The translations under genes were made by a program, and so were the position numbers. A stretch of 64,000 bases of DNA from an uncultured Lachnospiraceae bacterium (GTDB lineage Bacteria; Bacillota; Clostridia; Lachnospirales; Lachnospiraceae): contig CANOCU010000005.1 in the NCBI GenBank assembly GCA_947564645.1, positions 42,427 to 106,426 of the forward strand. The letters are read 5' to 3'. The notes beneath the pieces are model-generated. The model searched no databases and was not told where the DNA came from. It worked only from the letters and a program-made list of their open reading frames with translations. Positions 53,240 to 62,304 of the stretch are shown piece by piece; positions within the stretch are counted from its first letter, which is position 1; the number at the start of each line of letters is the position of its first letter.

Positions 53240-54127
53240 CTAATCCTCCCCTCTCCTCTGCAGAGCCTGCTGTACAATGGAAAGAACCAGCAGGATCGCA
53301 AATAATACATAAGACATAGCCGCCGCGTAACCCATGTTGTTCTTACCGAAAGCCGTCTCATAGATATACTGGATCAGCGGACGCGTGGTAGAACCCGGTC
53401 CACCGCCGGTGATCAACTGAATCTGACCGAATACCTTGAAGCAGGCGATCAACTGCAGCAGAGACACCAGCCACAAAGTCGGTTTCAGAAGAGGAATCGT
53501 GACATAGAACAGAAGCTGCTTACTGGAAGCTCCGTCGATCATCGCCGCCTCATAGATATCAAAGGAGATATCCTGCAGCTCGGAAAGAAATAGAAGCATA
53601 CTGAAACCGATCGTCCACCACACCGTCATAATGGAGATCGTGATCCACACAAGATTCGGATCCTGCAGCCACTGCGGTTCCACATCCGGCCCGATCAATC
53701 CGGTAACATGAAGAACACCGTTGACAAGACCCCTGTAAGGTGTAAACACATATTTCGCAATAAAAGACGCAACCGAAACGGAAAGCACACTGGGCAGATA
53801 ATAGATGATCCGCAGACTCTTCTTCATCTTCGTAACACGGTTCGCCAGCATTGCCAGAATCATCGAAAGAATTACTAGCATTGGCGTCGTAATGATCACG
53901 AAGAAGGTAGTCGCCCTCAATGCTTTCCAGAAATTCTTATCCCCAATAAATTTCACATAGTTATCGAAACCGATAAAACTCTGCTTTCCCATCAAACCCC
54001 ATTTATGTAAGCTTACATAGAATCCCTGAATGACCGGCCAGATCGTAAAGACAGTATATAAGATAAAAAAAGGGAGAATAAAGGCTATCGCCGTCAGGAA
54101 AGTTCTTCGTTTTCTTGCTTTACTCAT
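53240..54127 (-). CDS. Carbohydrate ABC transporter permease (CUT1, first permease)
   Basis: This 295-residue MalF-type permease starts MSKARKRRTFLTAIAFILPF and has the EAA loop IYEAAMIDGASSKQLLFYVTIPLLKPTL. About six membrane segments are present. The ORF extends to an ATG at 54148, but GGAAGG 9 bases before the ATG at 54127 supports the shorter form. It lies about 100 bases downstream of the binding-protein gene. Confidence 0.92.
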   Translation of the reverse strand: MSKARKRRTFLTAIAFILPFFILYTVFTIWPVIQGFYVSLHKWGLMGKQSFIGFDNYVKFIGDKNFWKALRATTFFVIITTPMLVILSMILAMLANRVTKMKKSLRIIYYLPSVLSVSVASFIAKYVFTPYRGLVNGVLHVTGLIGPDVEPQWLQDPNLVWITISIMTVWWTIGFSMLLFLSELQDISFDIYEAAMIDGASSKQLLFYVTIPLLKPTLWLVSLLQLIACFKVFGQIQLITGGGPGSTTRPLIQYIYETAFGKNNMGYAAAMSYVLFAILLVLSIVQQALQRRGED

Positions 54128-54224
54128 AGATCGTATCCTTCCTTTCATGCAACTATAGGAACCAACATAACAAATAGAGAAGAAAGGGGAGCAGTCTATG
54201 CTCCCCTCCCAGTTATCGATAAGC

Positions 54225-55664
54225 TTAATCCAAATTGGATTCTAATTCGTCATAAACACCCTGAATCGCAGTGTCCAGATCAGCAACATTAATCCAATAA
54301 GTATTCAGATTCTCAATAATGCCGTCCTTCATCGCATAGAAATGAGGATTCTTAGACGGTAATACTGCTGTCTGCAATGCTGACTTATAGCTGCTTCTGT
54401 ACGGCATATCCAGATATGCCTTGCTCTCCAATACGCTCATATTGGAAGGAATCTGTCCGGAACCTGCCCAGATCGCGCCGCCGTCACCGGATGCTCCGAT
54501 CAGGAACTCTACTGCTGCCAGAGATTCTTCTTCTGTCCTGTCAGGATTTACCGGAAGAATCATCGTATGGGAATCTGCCCAACAGGAATCATTATCGAAC
54601 ATCTTCGGCCAAGCCTGTGCACCAAACTTCAGGTTATCAGTCTTCTCGAATGCGCCTGTCGCCCATGTTCCGCAGGTAGCAAAAGCTGCCTTGCCGCTCT
54701 GGAACAACTGCTGATGATCATCGATACCTTCCATTACATATCCTTCTTCATATAAGGATTTCAGTATCTCTGCCGCCTTCTTCGCAATTTCCATATCCAG
54801 CGTTACTTCTGTTCCGTCATCATTCACGAGAGGTGTTCCGCCCATCTGGAAGTAAGTAGCCCACCAGATACGATAAGGATCGTCACCCTGATTGGTAATG
54901 GAAAGAACTGTCTCACCATCTTCCAAAACAGCCTTACACTGATCCATGACCGCTTTGAACTCATCCCAGCTGTTGATATCCAACTGACCGTCTGCATTCA
55001 GAGCAACACCTGCTCTTTCCAGGATATCCGTGTTATAATAAAGAATCTCTGCGTGCGTATCTAACGGGATCGCATAAATCTGTCCGTCAAAGGTTACGGA
55101 ATCGATCGAATTTGATGCGTATACGGAAGACATATCAAATCCCAGCTGCTCCAGATAAGAATCGATCGGTTCTACGACACCCTGATCTACAAGCTCGGGA
55201 AGCTTGGATACATGGGATACACCGATGTCGGGACCCTTGCCGGCTGCTACCGCAGTCTGCAGCTTCGTATAATAATCACCCCATACCAGCATGATAGACT
55301 GTACTTCCTTGCTCGGTCCTTTAGAATTGTAGTCAGCAATGATATCATCCATAAATCCGCCGTCGCCGCCGCTGAACAGAGACCAGAATACCAGCTTATT
55401 CTCATCCACCTGTACGGCTTCCGGGTTATTTACTGTACCGTCTTCATTCACATCTACTTCACCAACTGCCGCTTCGCCTTCTGCCGGAGCCTCAGCCTCT
55501 TCCGAATTACCCCCCCCCGATTCTTCCTGGGTATCTGCCTCTGCTGCAGGAGTATCCGTAGCTGTTGTGTTCGTCGATCCTGCATTACCGCTGTCACCGC
55601 ATCCGGCTAATAAACCGGCTGTCATTGTCAGAGCCAATAATGCTGCTAACCATTTACGCTTCAT
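54225..55664 (-). CDS. Sugar-binding lipoprotein of the CUT1 importer
   Basis: This 479-residue protein has a signal peptide and lipobox (TAGLLAGCG), followed by a long acidic, Thr/Ala/Glu-rich linker to about residue 85 and a family-1 binding-protein fold (NKLVFWSLFSGGDGGFMDDIIADYN). It is anchored outside the cell and delivers an oligosaccharide to the two permeases. GGAGG is 8 bases before the ATG. It is first in its operon and divergent from the ArsR-type regulator, with a strong promoter at 55815-55843. Confidence 0.92.
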   Translation of the reverse strand: MKRKWLAALLALTMTAGLLAGCGDSGNAGSTNTTATDTPAAEADTQEESGGGNSEEAEAPAEGEAAVGEVDVNEDGTVNNPEAVQVDENKLVFWSLFSGGDGGFMDDIIADYNSKGPSKEVQSIMLVWGDYYTKLQTAVAAGKGPDIGVSHVSKLPELVDQGVVEPIDSYLEQLGFDMSSVYASNSIDSVTFDGQIYAIPLDTHAEILYYNTDILERAGVALNADGQLDINSWDEFKAVMDQCKAVLEDGETVLSITNQGDDPYRIWWATYFQMGGTPLVNDDGTEVTLDMEIAKKAAEILKSLYEEGYVMEGIDDHQQLFQSGKAAFATCGTWATGAFEKTDNLKFGAQAWPKMFDNDSCWADSHTMILPVNPDRTEEESLAAVEFLIGASGDGGAIWAGSGQIPSNMSVLESKAYLDMPYRSSYKSALQTAVLPSKNPHFYAMKDGIIENLNTYWINVADLDTAIQGVYDELESNLD

Positions 55665-55814
55665 AATAAAATCCTCCTTCTGCTTTTCATTTAATCATTA
55701 CATCACATACGCTATTCGGCCGTTGATAGCTTATACATTTTTTTTGTTGTTTTTATGCTGTTCTAAAATGTGCACTTTCATAAAAGAACAATAAAACTGT
55801 TGTTATGTGTTTTT

Positions 55815-55843
55815 AGAATATAATATGTAATGCACAATGTCAA
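55815..55843 (-). promoter_or_regulatory. Promoter of the CUT1 importer operon
   Basis: On the minus strand a perfect -35 TTGACA (55838-55843), a 17-base spacer and a -10 TATTCT (55815-55820) lie about 150 bases upstream of the binding-protein start. A short AACA-N7-TGTT repeat near 55787 follows and could be an operator. The A+T-rich rest of the 55665-56019 gap holds nothing else I can support. Confidence 0.7.
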
Positions 55844-56019
55844 CATATTTTTGTTTTTTATAGCTTTTTTAGCTATTATGTATATTTTTTAAATAATAAA
55901 AACATAAATAATAATTTTGCAATCATGCAATAACTTTGATTATACATAATTTTTGTGATAAATAATAATTACCTTTTCTAAGAGCAATAAAACCATAAAA
56001 TTTTATGTAATGTAACCAT

Positions 56020-56048
56020 TTGACGGTATATCCTGCATATGCTATAGT
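56020..56048 (+). promoter_or_regulatory. Promoter of the ArsR-type regulator
   Basis: There is a -35 TTGACG (56020-56025), a 17-base spacer and a -10 TATAGT (56043-56048). It predicts a leader of about 130 bases before the start codon at 56185. Confidence 0.75.
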
Positions 56049-56083
56049 TTGATTTGATCACAGAATTAACGATCATGAAATTT

Positions 56084-56164
56084 CTGCTTCCGGCTCTTGC
56101 AGAAGCCATATACGGTAGCTTCTACAAGGCTGAAAACGAAATTTTTAATGTCGTTAATTATAAC
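56084..56164 (+). repeat. Structured leader of the ArsR-type regulator (hairpin family 2 plus element copy D)
   Basis: At 56084-56123 the sequence contains AGAAGC/GCTTCT and TTCTGC/GCAGAA pairings and closely resembles the hairpin at 25084-25130. At 56132-56164 a degenerate copy of the four-copy hairpin element follows (ACGAAATTTTTAATGTCGTT). Both lie in the predicted 5' leader. This may be a cis-acting RNA or a repeat insertion. Confidence 0.5.
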
Positions 56165-56184
56165 AGAAATCACGGGGTGACAAG

Positions 56185-57105
56185 ATGGCAAAATTTAAAA
56201 ACTATGAAATCAACGATGAAGAGGAAGTCTGTGCGATCGGACGTGCCTTCTCTTCACCGATCCGTTTAAAGATCCTTCAGCTTCTATATGAAGACTCCCT
56301 GATCATCGGCGATATCGCACGGATCATGGATATTCCCGCTTCCAGCGCTGCTTTTCACCTTAAAATCCTCGAAGAAGCAGGCCTGATCCGCATGGAAGAA
56401 CGTCCCGGCGCCAGAGGATCTTCCAAGCTCTGCAGCAGAAAACTCGATTCCGTCTCTGTCAGACTGATCAGAAAAGATGAAAATGTCAGAGAAGTCTTCA
56501 GCAGCGAAATGCCCGTGGGTATGTATTCGGAATGCGACGTCCACCCGACCTGTGGACTGGTAGGCGTGGATGGCGTGATCGGTAATGAAGACTTAGAGTA
56601 CAGCTTCTATCTGCCGGAAAGGATCAATGCAGGACTTCTCTGGTCCTCTGCCGGATTCGTAGAATATAAGTTTGCCAATGGCCTTTTCAGCAATGATGAC
56701 GTGAAGAGAATCTGTCTGACAATGGAAATATGCTCCGAAGCGCCCGGCTTCCGGGAAGACTGGAAATCTGATATTACCGTCTGGATGAACGGCGTGGACT
56801 GCGGCACCTGGACCAGCCCCGGAGACTTTGGCCACAGACGCGGCAGACTTACCAACGCCATCTGGCCTAACGGCTCCACACAATACGGAATGCTGGTAAA
56901 CTGGGAAGTCAGGAAAGACGGCTGCTATGTAAATGACAGACTCGTAGAGAATGTGACTGTGGATGAACTGAATCTGAATCAAAGATCTTTTGTTACGGTA
57001 CGAATCGGTAACAAACCGGATGCAAAATATGTCGGCGGTTTTAATATCTTCGGCAAGACCTTCGGGGATTATGAGCAGGATATCGTTCTTTCACTGGAAT
57101 GCTGA
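56185..57105 (+). CDS. ArsR-type regulator with long C-terminal sensor-like domain
   Basis: This 306-residue protein has an N-terminal winged helix (residues about 10-95: AFSSPIRLKILQLLYED, IIGDIARIMDIPASSAAFHLKIL, GLIRMEERPGARG). This is followed by about 200 residues of beta-rich sequence with many Trp and Gly residues (GLLWSSAGFVEYKF, DITVWMNGVDCGTWTSPGDFGHRRG). Classical ArsR proteins are only about 100 residues and lack such a domain. There is no CxC metal motif. The C-terminal part may bind a sugar, since the gene is divergent from a CUT1 importer. GGGGTG precedes the ATG. Confidence 0.83.
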   Translation: MAKFKNYEINDEEEVCAIGRAFSSPIRLKILQLLYEDSLIIGDIARIMDIPASSAAFHLKILEEAGLIRMEERPGARGSSKLCSRKLDSVSVRLIRKDENVREVFSSEMPVGMYSECDVHPTCGLVGVDGVIGNEDLEYSFYLPERINAGLLWSSAGFVEYKFANGLFSNDDVKRICLTMEICSEAPGFREDWKSDITVWMNGVDCGTWTSPGDFGHRRGRLTNAIWPNGSTQYGMLVNWEVRKDGCYVNDRLVENVTVDELNLNQRSFVTVRIGNKPDAKYVGGFNIFGKTFGDYEQDIVLSLEC

Positions 57106-57141
57106 CTAAAAACAAATTACAAATACTCTTACAATTTACTA

Positions 57142-57190
57142 TACTTGGTCGTAAATGCGCATTTTATTTTATGCGCATTCCGACTAAGTA
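57142..57190. terminator. Long inverted repeat between the regulator and rsmG
   Basis: The arms AATGCGCAT and ATGCGCATT are exact and extend outward with GTCG/CGAC and ACTT/AAGT, separated by an 8-base T-rich loop. It lies between the convergent ends at 57105 and 57207 and is probably a bidirectional terminator, although the T-run is weak. Confidence 0.6.
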
Positions 57191-57206
57191 CAATAATAAA
57201 ATGATA

Positions 57207-57959
57207 TCATTTTAACTCGTATGTCAACGGCTTCTTACTCGCCATCCCGGCCTTTCGCGGATATTTCGCAGGCGTAGGCACACATTTTTCCACCACAAAC
57301 AAATTACGGAAAAGATCTGAGTCCGGAAGCGTAAAGGAAATCTGCTCTGTGATCCTGCCTCCTAAAGTCATGATCGCATACTCCGCATCCTTCATCTCTT
57401 TCGTAATCTTTTCAGATTTATAAGAGATAAACTTACCGCCAACTTTAACATAAGGAAGACAGTATTCCGAAAGAACAGAAAGATTTGCCACCGCTCTCGA
57501 TACACAGAGATCGTACCGTTCCCGCAACTTACCAGGCTTCGCATGATCCTCCGCCCTGCCATGCACTGCATCGATTCCTTGCAGATCAAGCTCTTCTATC
57601 ACTTCTCTCAAAAAATCAACTCTCTTATGCAGGGAATCCATCAGAGTCACCTTCAGATGAGGAAATGCGATCTTAAGCGGAATCCCCGGAAAACCGCCGC
57701 CTGTTCCTATATCGATCACAGAAATATCACGTACATGAAGATCATAAGCCTTCACAAGAGAAAGACTGTCAATAAAATGTTTCTTCATAACTTCATCAAA
57801 TTCTGTGATGGCAGTAAGATTCATGACTTTATTCTTTTTTGTCAGCATCTCATAATATATAAGAAACTGCTCTACCTGAGCATCTGACAGCACAACATGA
57901 AGTTCTTCCAGATCTTTATAAAATTGGCTAAGATCATACTGATCAAAAATAGTATTCAT
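57207..57959 (-). CDS. rsmG: 16S rRNA (guanine527-N7)-methyltransferase RsmG
   Basis: This enzyme of about 250 residues methylates G527 of 16S rRNA with SAM. It has NLTAITEFDEVMKKHFIDSL, the SAM motif VIDIGTGGGFPGIPLKIAFP, and SRAVANLSVLSEYCLPYVKVGG. The ATG at 57959 is chosen; a TTG at 57968 is an alternative, and both have weak SDs. It follows mnmG by about 120 bases in the standard oriC order. Confidence 0.95.
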   Translation of the reverse strand: MNTIFDQYDLSQFYKDLEELHVVLSDAQVEQFLIYYEMLTKKNKVMNLTAITEFDEVMKKHFIDSLSLVKAYDLHVRDISVIDIGTGGGFPGIPLKIAFPHLKVTLMDSLHKRVDFLREVIEELDLQGIDAVHGRAEDHAKPGKLRERYDLCVSRAVANLSVLSEYCLPYVKVGGKFISYKSEKITKEMKDAEYAIMTLGGRITEQISFTLPDSDLFRNLFVVEKCVPTPAKYPRKAGMASKKPLTYELK

Positions 57960-58079
57960 AGATTCCAAATTTTTTATCTTTCTTAATATTTTTTATATTT
58001 TTTTATTTCATTATACATTTTTATATTTCTATGTATTTCTTTGTATTACTTCCTGTTTCTCTATATTTTATATATTTCT

Positions 58080-60014
58080 TTATGTTCTTTGATAATGCTC
58101 CAGATAGACCAACAACACCGAAATATCCGCCGGAGAGACTCCGGAAATCCTTGATGCCTGTCCCACGGAAACAGGTTTATAACAGATCAGTTTCTGTCTT
58201 GCCTCCAGCCGCAGGGAACTGATGTCATTATAATCCAGATCCGCCGGGATGCGTTTCCTCTCCATCTTCTTATACTGTTCTACCTGCCGCATCTGTCGTT
58301 CGATATATCCTTCATATTTTACTTCAATCTCCACCTGTTCTATTACATCTTCAGGAAGAGGTTTACGTTTTGGATCGATCTCTGCCAGTATTTCATAAGT
58401 AAGCTCCGGACGACACATAAGCTCTGCCAGATTCGTACCGGTTTTTAACAAAGCGCTTTCATGTTTTTCCAGAAAATCCTGATTCTCTTTGGCGGCGCCT
58501 ATCACGGTACTTTTCAGACGGCATATTTCATCTTCTATCATTTTCTTCTTCTGGAGTGTCTTATGATAAATTTCCTCAGAGACAAGTCCGACCTCATAGC
58601 TAATCTCACGAAGCCTCAGATCGGCATTATCCTGTCGAAGCAGCAGTCGGTATTCTGCCCTCGAAGTCATCATACGATAAGGTTCAAGGTTCTCTTTTGT
58701 CACCAGATCGTCTATCAACACCCCGATATACGCCTGAGAACGATCAAGAACGACCGGCTGTTTTCCCAGGATCGTAAGAGCGGCATTGATACCGGCTATC
58801 AGACCCTGTGCCGCAGCCTCCTCATAGCCGCTGCTGCCGTTAAACTGTCCCCCGCTGAATAATCCTTTGATATCCTTAAATTCCAGGGTCGGATACAGCT
58901 GTCTCGGATCAATGCAGTCATATTCGATCGCATAAGCATTTCTCACGATCTTACAGTGTTCCAGTCCCGGTACAGTGCGGTACATGGCAAGCTGGACATC
59001 TTCCGGGAGAGAGGATGACATGCCTCCTACATACATTTCATTGGTATGGACTCCCTCCGGTTCAATAAAAACCTGATGCCGTTCCTTATCCGAGAATTTG
59101 ACTACCTTATCTTCTATGGAAGGACAGTATCTGGGGCCCGTACCTTCGATAATTCCCGCATAGATAGGGGATCTGTCAAGATTTGACCTGATGATATCAT
59201 GCGTCTTCTCGTTCGTATAAGTCAGCCAGCAGGATACCTGATCGATCTGCACATTCTCCGGATTCGTGGAAAAAGAAAAAGGCACTATCTTGTCGTCTCC
59301 AAACTGTTCTTCCATCTTACTGTAATCGATCGTACTGCCATCCATCCTGGCCGGCGTACCCGTCTTAAATCTTCGCATTTCTATACCAAGACTCTCCAAT
59401 GACTCTGTCAGGTGATCGGCAGCCTGCAGACCATTCGGTCCCGTATAAGTAATCGCCTCCCCGCACAGACATCTTGCTTTCAGATAAGTACCCGTACATA
59501 AAATAACCGACTTACACTCATAAACCGCCCCTGTAAAAGTCATTACACCAGTTATTTTTTTAGAAGCAATGCTTTCTTTGTTAGAATAACAACTGTAATT
59601 TTTTGTCAGGATCTTACAGACTTCCGCCTGTTTGATCGTAAGATTCTCCTGATCCTCCAATACCTTACGCATTGCCCTGGAATACTCTGCTTTGTCCGCC
59701 TGCGCGCGCAGGGAATGTACAGCGGGGCCTTTAGACTTATTTAACATCTTAGACTGGATAAAAGTTTTATCGATATTTTTACCCATCTCCCCGCCCAGCG
59801 CGTCGATTTCACGGACCAGATGTCCCTTGGAAGTGCCGCCAATATTCGGATTACATGGCATCAGCGCAATACTGTCCACACTGACCGTAAAGATTACCGT
59901 CTTTAGTCCCAGTCTCGCACAGGCAAGCGCCGCCTCACACCCTGCATGACCGGCGCCGACCACACACACATCCACTCTATCCTGTATAAAAGATCCGTTA
60001 AACATCTCTGACAT
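58080..60014 (-). CDS. mnmG: tRNA uridine 5-carboxymethylaminomethyl modification enzyme MnmG
   Basis: This 644-residue FAD enzyme forms the cmnm5U34 modification with MnmE. It has the FAD-binding [53 protein letters not shown] and [16 protein letters not shown]. The ORF extends to 60056, but GGGGG just before the ATG at 60014 and the family start (M-N-GSF then VCVVGAG) support 60014. It is about 70 bases downstream of mnmE. Confidence 0.96.
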   Translation of the reverse strand: MSEMFNGSFIQDRVDVCVVGAGHAGCEAALACARLGLKTVIFTVSVDSIALMPCNPNIGGTSKGHLVREIDALGGEMGKNIDKTFIQSKMLNKSKGPAVHSLRAQADKAEYSRAMRKVLEDQENLTIKQAEVCKILTKNYSCYSNKESIASKKITGVMTFTGAVYECKSVILCTGTYLKARCLCGEAITYTGPNGLQAADHLTESLESLGIEMRRFKTGTPARMDGSTIDYSKMEEQFGDDKIVPFSFSTNPENVQIDQVSCWLTYTNEKTHDIIRSNLDRSPIYAGIIEGTGPRYCPSIEDKVVKFSDKERHQVFIEPEGVHTNEMYVGGMSSSLPEDVQLAMYRTVPGLEHCKIVRNAYAIEYDCIDPRQLYPTLEFKDIKGLFSGGQFNGSSGYEEAAAQGLIAGINAALTILGKQPVVLDRSQAYIGVLIDDLVTKENLEPYRMMTSRAEYRLLLRQDNADLRLREISYEVGLVSEEIYHKTLQKKKMIEDEICRLKSTVIGAAKENQDFLEKHESALLKTGTNLAELMCRPELTYEILAEIDPKRKPLPEDVIEQVEIEVKYEGYIERQMRQVEQYKKMERKRIPADLDYNDISSLRLEARQKLICYKPVSVGQASRISGVSPADISVLLVYLEHYQRT

Positions 60015-60085
60015 ACCAACCCCCATAGTTCCGTTCACAAAATCACAAAATCTCAAAATCCAAAGACAAACAATTTCTTCTCACG

Positions 60086-61531
60086 CTATTTACCCATACA
60101 GAACCTGGAAAAAATCTCATTCACAAGATCATCTCCCACTTCCTCTCCGATGATACTGCCAAGCGAGGCATAAGCGCTCATCAGATCGATAGAATAGAAA
60201 TCTTCCGGCATGTCCATTTCCAGGCTTTTCTCTACCTGCAGCATACTGTCACGGGCATCCCGGATCGCTTCCTTATGCCGCATATTTGTAATATAAATCT
60301 GATCGTTATAAGAAAGTTTCCCATGGAAAAACATTTCTTTCACGGTATTGATCAAATCTTCCATACCGGAATCTGTCTTTGTCGAAGTCCTGATCATACT
60401 GATATTTATATTCATATTTTCATTTATATTTTTATTTATATTTTCACTGACAGCACTTCCGGTTTCTTCTATCAGATTACGGATAGCATCTTCTCCGACT
60501 ACTTCATCCAGATCGGATTTATTTAACAGAATGATCGCATTTTTATTCCGGATCATTTTCATAATCTCATAATCGTTTTCATCCAGAGGAAGAGAGGAAT
60601 CTACAACATAAAGAATCAGATCGGCGCTTTCGGAAATCTTCTTTGCCCTGTCCACTCCTATTTTCTCCACGATATCCTCTGTGCTGCGGATCCCGGCGGT
60701 ATCGACGATATTTAAAGTGATCCCGCCGATCGAAATGACTTCTTCTAACGTATCTCTGGTCGTTCCCGCAATATCGGTTACGATCGCCTTCTCCTCCCCT
60801 ACCAGAATATTGAGAAGGGAAGATTTCCCGGCATTCGGTTTTCCAACGATAACCGTATTGATCCCCTCTTTCAATATCCTGCCATCATCCGCAGAATCCA
60901 ACAACCCGTTTAATTCCCGCATGATATATTCTGTCTTTTCCGACAATCTGTCATGATAACCATCCAGGCTGATATGCTCCGGATCATCCAACGCAGACTC
61001 TATGAAGGCTATCTCATACAGGATATCTTCCCGAAGACTTTTTATTTTATCGGAAACAGAACCTTTCAACTGCTTTACGGACGATTGCAGGGCAAATTCA
61101 TTCCTGGCCTGTATGAGATCCATCACCGCTTCTGCCCTGGAAAGATCTATCCTTCCATTTAAAAAGGCACGCTTCGTAAATTCTCCCGGCTCCGCAATCC
61201 TCGCTCCCGCTTTTAACACGGTGTCGAGAATCTTTCTCATCATAAGAATACCACCGTGACAGTTGATCTCCACCGTATCTTCCGTAGTATAACTCCGCGG
61301 CGCTTTCATGACTGTGACCATGACTTCATCGATCACGGATTCATCCTCTTCTTCTATGATAAATCCGTAATGTATCGTATGCGTGGCATATTTTGTCAAA
61401 ATTCTTTTCTGATCGCTGTTTCTATATATCTTATCAACGATCATGACCGCATCATCTCCACTGACACGTATGATCCCGATCCCTGAATCTGACATGGCTG
61501 TTGCAATAGCCGCGATCGTATCCGTTTTCAT
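60086..61531 (-). CDS. mnmE: tRNA modification GTPase MnmE
   Basis: This 481-residue GTPase has the N-terminal tetrahydrofolate-binding domain, a helical domain and a G domain (G1 GKPNAGKSSLLN, DTAGIRSTED, LNKSD), ending in the catalytic Cys motif CMGK. It pairs with MnmG for U34 modification. Between the NKSD region and the later ISMIRTSTKTDSG is an Asn/Ile-rich stretch (ENINKNINENMNIN-like), which looks like a microsatellite-type insertion. GGAG lies 9 bases before the ATG at 61531; an ATG at 61546 is less likely. Confidence 0.96.
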   Translation of the reverse strand: MKTDTIAAIATAMSDSGIGIIRVSGDDAVMIVDKIYRNSDQKRILTKYATHTIHYGFIIEEEDESVIDEVMVTVMKAPRSYTTEDTVEINCHGGILMMRKILDTVLKAGARIAEPGEFTKRAFLNGRIDLSRAEAVMDLIQARNEFALQSSVKQLKGSVSDKIKSLREDILYEIAFIESALDDPEHISLDGYHDRLSEKTEYIMRELNGLLDSADDGRILKEGINTVIVGKPNAGKSSLLNILVGEEKAIVTDIAGTTRDTLEEVISIGGITLNIVDTAGIRSTEDIVEKIGVDRAKKISESADLILYVVDSSLPLDENDYEIMKMIRNKNAIILLNKSDLDEVVGEDAIRNLIEETGSAVSENINKNINENMNINISMIRTSTKTDSGMEDLINTVKEMFFHGKLSYNDQIYITNMRHKEAIRDARDSMLQVEKSLEMDMPEDFYSIDLMSAYASLGSIIGEEVGDDLVNEIFSRFCMGK

Positions 61532-61602
61532 AAAGCTAAACTCCACCTAAGATAAAACGGCAAGATTGTAATATCCTGCCGTTTAATTCATTGTTACGAA
61601 AT

Positions 61603-62241
61603 CTATCTGTTCCTGTCATACTTCTTCAAAACGACGACCACATGCCTGAACGGTTCATCCCCTTCACTGTGTGTCGTAACATACTTATCATTCTGAAGCG
61701 CGGAATGTATGATCCTTCTCTCATAAGGATTCATAGGCTCAAGAGATACAGGCCGCTTCGTTCTCTTTACCTTATAGGAAATATTCTTTGCCAGATTTTC
61801 CAGCGTTTCTTTCCTTCTCTGACGGTAATTTTCCGTATCAACCTTTACTCTGATATAATTCTCCACATTCTTATTCACTACCAGAGATACAAGATACTGC
61901 AGGGAATCCAGTGTCTGTCCCCGTTTACCGATCAGGACTCCCATATCGTCACCATTTAAGTCAATCTCCATATAATTCTCGAGCTCATCATATTTTACAT
62001 CAACGACCACCGTCATATCCATGGCATCAAAGACGTCTCTTAAGAAATCCTTTGCGGTGTCCTGTACGGAAGATTTCACTCTTGCCTTGATAATGGCAGG
62101 TTTGGCGCCTATTCCAAGAAATCCGGAAGAGCCTTCTTCTACAACCTCATATTCCAGCTTATCACTGGTCACAGTAAACTTCTGACATGCTTCCGTGATC
62201 GCATCATTCACTGTCTTTGCAGAAATCTCAATAAATTCCAT
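61603..62241 (-). CDS. khpB: RNA-binding protein Jag/KhpB (SpoIIIJ-associated)
   Basis: This 212-residue protein has an N-terminal Jag_N domain (MEFIEISAKTVNDAITEACQ), a type II KH domain (NGDDMGVLIGKRGQTLDSLQYLVSL) and a C-terminal R3H domain (EPMNPYERRIIHSALQND, VTTHSEGDEPFRHVVV). It binds RNA and is encoded next to yidC (spoIIIJ), as in most Firmicutes. GGAGG precedes the ATG. The start is 60 bases downstream of the yidC stop. Confidence 0.95.
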   Translation of the reverse strand: MEFIEISAKTVNDAITEACQKFTVTSDKLEYEVVEEGSSGFLGIGAKPAIIKARVKSSVQDTAKDFLRDVFDAMDMTVVVDVKYDELENYMEIDLNGDDMGVLIGKRGQTLDSLQYLVSLVVNKNVENYIRVKVDTENYRQRRKETLENLAKNISYKVKRTKRPVSLEPMNPYERRIIHSALQNDKYVTTHSEGDEPFRHVVVVLKKYDRNR

Positions 62242-62304
62242 AAATATTCAATCCTCCATTCCCATATAAAATTAGTCTGATCAATTTAAGAAACCATGGC
62301 AATC

